Positions 35,952 to 39,193 of a stretch of DNA of 39,193 nt are shown one piece after another (the stretch's first letter is position 1; every line of letters starts with the position of its first letter). Position numbers and translations under genes: made by a program. A model generated the notes under the pieces. It did no database searches. It was not told the origin of the DNA and worked only from the letters and a program-made list of their open reading frames with translations. This stretch comes from Gammaproteobacteria bacterium (GTDB lineage Bacteria; Pseudomonadota; Gammaproteobacteria; JACCYU01): the NCBI GenBank assembly GCA_013696315.1, contig JACCYU010000150.1, forward strand, positions 1 to 39,193, read 5' to 3'.

Positions 35952-37295
35952 GTGCAACGCGCATTGATCGTTGACGACGAAGCGGATATCCGCGAGCTGC
36001 TGGAGATCACGCTCAATCGCATGAAGCTCGATACGCAGGCGGCAGCCAGCGTACAGCATGCCAAAGCGCTGCTGCATGAACGTCGCTTCGACCTGTGCCT
36101 TACCGATCTACGCCTGCCGGACGGCGACGGCATCGAGCTGGTCAGCTACATCCAGGCGCATCACGCCAGCACGCCGGTCGCCGTCATCACCGCGTACGGG
36201 AGTATGGAGACCGCGATCAGGGCACTGAAGGCCGGCGCGTTCGATTTCGTCTCCAAGCCCATCGAACTTGCGATGCTGCGCGACCTGGTGAACAGCGCGC
36301 TGAAACTGTCGCAACCCGGTGGCGCGAAAGCCGCCGCGCGCGAAGATCCGCTGCTGGGAACGTCGCCCGCGATGGCGCACCTCAAGGCCACCATGAGCAA
36401 ACTCGCGCGCAGTCAGGCGCCGGTGTATCTGCTGGGCGAGTCGGGCGCCGGCAAGGAACTGGTGGCGCGCCAGATTCACGATCTCGGGCCGCGCGCCGAA
36501 CGGCCGTTCGTGCCGGTGAACTGCGGCGCGATTCCAACGGAGCTGATGGAGAGCGAGTTCTTCGGTCACCTCAAGGGCAGTTTTACCGGCGCGGTGGCGG
36601 ATAAACAGGGGTTGTTTCAGGCCGCCAACGGCGGTTCGCTGTTTCTGGATGAAGTCGCCGAGCTGCCGCTGCACATGCAGGTTAAGCTGCTGCGCGCGAT
36701 ACAGGAGCGCGCCGTAAAACCGATCGGCGCGCAGCAGGAAGCGTCGGTGGATGTGCGGATTTTAAGCGCCACCCACAAGAATTTGAGCGACCAGATCGCG
36801 CTGGGCCGTTTTCGCCAGGATCTCTACTACCGCATCAACGTGATCGAGCTGCGCGTACCGCCCCTGCGCGAGCGGTTGCCTGATCTGCCGTTGCTTGCCG
36901 AACACATTCTCAAACGTTTCGCGACGCAGGGGCGCGCGCCGATATTACGGCTGTCGGCCCAGGCGCTGGAAAAGCTCGAAGCGTATCGGTTCCCCGGCAA
37001 TGTGCGTGAGCTGGAGAATATTCTGGAGCGCGCCGCGACCCTGTGCGAGGGTCAGAGCATCCAGGCGCGCGACTTGCGCTTGCCGGAATCGGAAACTCAG
37101 CCTGGCGCCCCGCCGACCGCGGTGTCGGCGATGGCCGCGCCCAGCCACCTCGAGGACTATCTCGAAGACAAGGAAAAAACCGCCATCATGTCCGCGCTGG
37201 AAAAAACCCGCTGGAACCGCACCGCCGCCGCCAGGCTTTTAGGCATCAGCTTCCGGCAGTTACGCTATCGGTTGAAGAAGTTAAATCTGGACTGA
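35952..37295 (+). CDS. pilR: PilR sigma-54-dependent response regulator
   Basis: A 447-residue NtrC-class activator. The receiver domain has VDDE (7-10), phospho-acceptor D52 and AVITAYG/VSKP. The AAA+ domain has GESGAGKELVARQIH (Walker A), GHLKGSFTGAV (the GAFTGA loop with Ser in place of Ala, as in PilR proteins) and FLDEVAELPL. The C-terminal Fis-type helix-turn-helix is RTAAARLLGISFRQLRYRLKKL. GTG 35952 is chosen because GGGGAG lies seven bases upstream; TTG 35946 would be too close. It follows pilS by 25 bp and is expected to activate sigma-54 promoters such as that of pilA. Confidence 0.95.
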   Translation: MQRALIVDDEADIRELLEITLNRMKLDTQAAASVQHAKALLHERRFDLCLTDLRLPDGDGIELVSYIQAHHASTPVAVITAYGSMETAIRALKAGAFDFVSKPIELAMLRDLVNSALKLSQPGGAKAAAREDPLLGTSPAMAHLKATMSKLARSQAPVYLLGESGAGKELVARQIHDLGPRAERPFVPVNCGAIPTELMESEFFGHLKGSFTGAVADKQGLFQAANGGSLFLDEVAELPLHMQVKLLRAIQERAVKPIGAQQEASVDVRILSATHKNLSDQIALGRFRQDLYYRINVIELRVPPLRERLPDLPLLAEHILKRFATQGRAPILRLSAQALEKLEAYRFPGNVRELENILERAATLCEGQSIQARDLRLPESETQPGAPPTAVSAMAAPSHLEDYLEDKEKTAIMSALEKTRWNRTAAARLLGISFRQLRYRLKKLNLD

Positions 37296-37450
37296 ACAGC
37301 AGGAATAACCACGCGGCGCGCGCGACGCGGAGCTCAACACAGCGATTAGCGTCAACGTTTACTTCTGGCGCCGCGCCGCATCCCATGCCCACAAGTGCGA
37401 ATGCAACTGCAACTGCAACGAGCAAATGGTTGACAGTATCTCCATAGCCA
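37296..37450. other. Region after pilR with a possible broken small-protein gene
   Basis: On the minus strand, ATG 37445 has AGAGGAG eight bases upstream and opens MEILSTIC, but this frame ends at 37359 after 28 residues. A neighbouring frame reads LLVAVAVAFALVGMGCGAAPEV, which looks like a hydrophobic or lipoprotein signal. One indel near 37427 would join them. Support is weak because the repeated GCAGTT bases may produce this by chance. Confidence 0.25.
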
Positions 37451-37673
37451 AAGCTCCTCTAACGCTTCGATGGAACTCTGGATCCGGCGGTGTAACTTGA
37501 AGCCCGCAAGCGTAAGTGCGCGGCCGCGATCAATCCGCCGATCATCTTGTGTGCTGGAACCGACCCAGAGTTCGAAATTTGCCAACCGACCAGGCTAATG
37601 TCCGTAACGACTATATTTCCAAGCCAGAGCTTAAGAAATGCGATCTTTCTTTCGCGAGATCGAGCTTGGACAT
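37451..37673 (-). pseudogene. Two-TM small membrane protein broken by two frameshifts
   Basis: Starting at ATG 37673, the frame reads MSKLDLAKE. Adding one A in the following A-rich run joins it to KIAFLKLWLGNIVVTDISLV, a first hydrophobic helix, then GWQISNSGSVPAHKMIGGLIAA. Dropping a GC dinucleotide near 37513 joins that to ALTLAGFKLHRRIQSSIEALEEL. The repaired product (~75 residues) would have two TM helices and a basic/acidic helical tail, like small proteobacterial two-TM proteins of unknown function. Three frames each holding one consecutive part make chance unlikely. No complete product can be made as read. Confidence 0.6.
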
Positions 37674-37821
37674 AACGGCGCGACCATTCCACTTACCCAA
37701 AGCCCAGCAGAATTGGCCTCGTAGGCTGGAACAAGCCCGCGAATCCCGTCTCGGCAAGAACGGCCCGCGATGCCGGTTTAGTCGTAGCTCAACGTCGCCT
37801 GTGAGCGTTATGTCGCGCCTG

Positions 37822-38013
37822 TCAAACCGCGCCGCCTGGTAACCGTTGCTGCCGGCCGGCCAGTTCGACCAGCGTCTCCATCCGGACCAGTCGTCTATCG
37901 ATGTTACGCACGTCGTCGTCGAGCCGTTCGACTCTTTTAGCCAGTTCCATAACGCGCTCGTTGAGCACGAACCCGGTGCGCAACGCCTCGACCACCTTGT
38001 CACGCCAGGTCAC
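37822..38013 (-). CDS. Small coiled-coil protein paired with the RHH gene
   Basis: A 63-residue soluble, charged helical protein with heptad-like VMELAKRVERLDDDVRNIDRRLVRMETLVELA and no membrane segment. It is of a type often annotated as hypothetical; no catalytic motif is visible. GTG 38013 overlaps the stop of the upstream ribbon-helix-helix gene by 4 bp (GTGA), so the two are co-translated. A toxin-antitoxin or DNA-binding complex role is possible from the pairing, but not shown by the sequence. Confidence 0.7.
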   Translation of the reverse strand: MTWRDKVVEALRTGFVLNERVMELAKRVERLDDDVRNIDRRLVRMETLVELAGRQQRLPGGAV

Positions 38014-38318
38014 GGCTTGCGCGCCGCGAGTTCGGCGTGCGTCTTGTCGAGCCGGCTGTTTACCTTGTCCACGTAAGCAATGGCTGCTTCGTTCGATTGG
38101 ATCAGCGCCTCGGCAAGCTGTACTAGCGTCGCGTCGTTATCGTCCTTTTCCGCCGCCGGGTCATAGCTTCGCAAGGAGCGCCGCACGATTTCCGCGAAAG
38201 TCACTTGCGCGTCGCTGGCCATGGCCTCGGCCCGGCGGATCAGTGCGCGCGGCATCAGAATATGCTTGCGCTCCATGCGCCCGTCATGATGAAGCAGGTC
38301 ATCCGCGGCTCTGGCCAT
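38010..38318 (-). CDS. Ribbon-helix-helix (CopG/MetJ-like) DNA-binding protein
   Basis: A 102-residue protein with an N-terminal ribbon-helix-helix: HILMPRALIRRAEAMASDAQVTFAEIVRRSLRSYDP, where the beta strand is followed by two helices. A charged helical C-terminal region, ~45 residues, may bind a partner. The start is set at ATG 38318, with AAGG upstream; ATG 38276 is an alternative, and a frame from 38366 would begin inside the repeat pair thought to be the operator. It is coupled to the coiled-coil gene. Such proteins often repress their own operon and act as antitoxins. Confidence 0.72.
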   Translation of the reverse strand: MARAADDLLHHDGRMERKHILMPRALIRRAEAMASDAQVTFAEIVRRSLRSYDPAAEKDDNDATLVQLAEALIQSNEAAIAYVDKVNSRLDKTHAELAARKP

Positions 38319-38357
38319 CTCGATACCTTGTGTAGTCTGACGAGCATCGAAAGCTAG

Positions 38358-38377
38358 CACATGCACATCACATGCAC
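38358..38377 (-). promoter_or_regulatory. Tandem CACATGCAC repeats, candidate RHH operator
   Basis: CACATGCAC occurs at 38358-38366 and 38369-38377, an exact 11-bp period. It lies 40 bp upstream of the RHH start. Ribbon-helix-helix repressors typically bind such one-turn-spaced tandem sites. No convincing -35/-10 pair was picked. Confidence 0.5.
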
Positions 38378-38663
38378 AATATTGGGTGGCAAGCCCGCGC
38401 GGGCCAACCCACCGCGGTCGGTGAATACACCCGCAAAGCTTGCCCTGAGATTGCCGAACGGGGCGCGGGATTCATCCACCCTGCATCGCTGTATGCGCTT
38501 CAAAAAGAACGGCGTCATTTCCAGTAGCGCGAGAAATCCTGCTCCGCCTTATTGAGCCGTCGCGCTAAAGTTTGGTGGACACACACGCAATGCCTGACCT
38601 GCGCTTGTCAAACGGGGCGGCGGCTTTATCGGCCCCGCGCCGCTACGTAACCGCAATAAGATG

Positions 38664-38977
38664 TCAGCCCGCCACTTCTTTCACCGTGCTCGGCTTCGCC
38701 ATCTCCAGCGCCTCACGAAGCGCGGGAACCAGCGGCAGGAGATCTGGCGGCCGATTGGTCTCCGTACGAAGGACGATAAGCCCGAAGGACCGACCGCTGA
38801 GATGCTGTTGGTTAGCAATGCCCTTGTCGCCAGTGACCAAGACATCGAACTGCTCTGTCATCGCGTCGAGGAGATTGTCCAGGTCCGCCCAACCCATTTC
38901 GGAGCCGTAGATACTTCATGCCCGGGCAGGCTCTCGCGCAGTCCTCTCGGCACACATGCGTCGAGCAGGATTCGCAT
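38664..38977 (-). pseudogene. PIN-like (DUF5615-type) toxin gene with a 1-base deletion
   Basis: ATG 38977 opens MRILLDACVPRGLRESLPGHEVSTAP, the usual N-terminus of DUF5615-type PIN-like proteins with acidic D6. At about 38899 the frame is lost; one added base (restoring a Glu codon before ATG 38897) joins it to MGWADLDNLLDAM, VLVTGDKGIANQQ and FGLIVLRTETNRP in the second frame, ending at 38664. The repaired length is ~104 residues, normal for the family. Such proteins are putative RNase toxins of toxin-antitoxin pairs. As read, it should be inactive. An open frame upstream may be the remnant of its antitoxin. Confidence 0.72.
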
Positions 38978-38991
38978 CTGGTCAGCGCGAG

Positions 38992-39071
38992 TTATGCGGC
39001 GACTGCCTGGGAGAGCAGTGCCGACTTCGCCAACTCCAGGACCGCGATTGCGTGATGACGAGAAACACTAG
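38992..39071 (-). pseudogene. Possible C-terminal remnant of an antitoxin cut by the insertion sequence
   Basis: A frame ending at 38992, 14 bp before the PIN-like gene, reads SVSRHHAIAVLELAKSALLS and then QAVAA-stop, helical and antitoxin-like in position. No start is visible before the likely IS end at 39072, which would have removed the N-terminus. The family is unknown. Confidence 0.3.
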
Positions 39072-39193
39072 CAGCCTGTCGGACTTTCGCAGGTTTATCC
39101 GACGTGGATTTGTACGAAGATAGCGGAGCCACAGTAGCGAGGGGAAGCGATGACACGATTTATCACGATTGACCGCGATACGGCGTATCTGCT
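39072..39193 (+). mobile_element. Left end of an IS1182-like insertion sequence (continues past window)
   Basis: The sequence from CAGCCTGTCGGACTTTCGCA (39072) onward looks like a terminal inverted repeat and leader of an IS1182-type element. It directly follows CTAG (39068-39071), a common short palindromic target for such elements. The transposase start follows at 39150. The far end and target duplication are outside the window, so the boundary is provisional. Confidence 0.55.
39150..39193 (+). CDS. IS1182-type transposase, first 14 codons only
   Basis: ATG 39150 is preceded by GAGGGGAAG, a good ribosome site. The visible residues MTRFITIDRDTAYL match the conserved start of IS1182-group DDE transposases, where an RDT-x-Y/F-LLPPS segment follows. 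Only the first 14 codons are in the window, so the call rests on this short match and the flanking repeat-like end. Confidence 0.65.
   Translation, partial: MTRFITIDRDTAYL

Overview
The window looks like a chromosome segment of a GC-rich gammaproteobacterium. The order bamD / rluD-pgeF-clpB, with bamD divergent from rluD, is the enterobacterial and pseudomonad arrangement. A sucC-sucD pair and a PP0621-pilS-pilR run beside it fit the same class and recall Chromatiales-type or related sulfur-oxidising lineages. The lineage is inferred from gene order and protein motifs only. No rRNA, tRNA or CRISPR array was recognised.

Layout. 1-4364 (minus strand): copper-resistance operon with a CsoR-type repressor first, then a small Met/His-rich lipoprotein, a TolC-type outer-membrane protein, a Tat-exported multicopper oxidase and the start of a Cu-transporting P-type ATPase that runs off the left edge. 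4429-10209 (minus strand): a tight five-gene operon of a KamA-type lysine 2,3-aminomutase, two different D-Ala-D-Ala-ligase-like ATP-grasp enzymes, a GNAT/histone-deacetylase-like fusion and a separate GNAT. This is the best candidate for an undescribed system: a pathway making a beta-lysine-containing amide or dipeptide-like metabolite with an acetylation/deacetylation step. 10635-11138: dsbB.

11534-26020: a glycoconjugate and sulfur region. On the plus strand lie a small secreted/membrane protein, an EMC3/Oxa1-like membrane protein and a PAPS sulfotransferase. On the minus strand lie a glycosyltransferase joined to UDP-galactopyranose mutase, a GH1-like glycosidase, an ABC exporter and an arylsulfotransferase-like propeller protein. 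Next come a divergent Rrf2 regulator / TauE-type sulfite exporter pair, a frameshifted Stf0-type sulfotransferase and a sulfatase. Together they suggest synthesis, export, sulfation and desulfation of a surface glycan, probably with galactofuranose.

26120-37295: core genes clpB, pgeF, rluD, bamD, sucD, sucC, a PP0621-type zinc-ribbon protein, pilS (disrupted) and pilR. 37296-39193: a decayed accessory edge with a broken two-TM protein, a ribbon-helix-helix/coiled-coil gene pair, a frameshifted PIN-like toxin and the left end of an IS1182-like insertion sequence.

Several genes (Stf0, pilS, the two-TM protein, the PIN-like toxin) carry one- or two-base indels that are easy to repair on paper. 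The glycosyltransferase-mutase fusion hangs on a run of nine A. Real decay and read or assembly error cannot be separated from this sequence alone.
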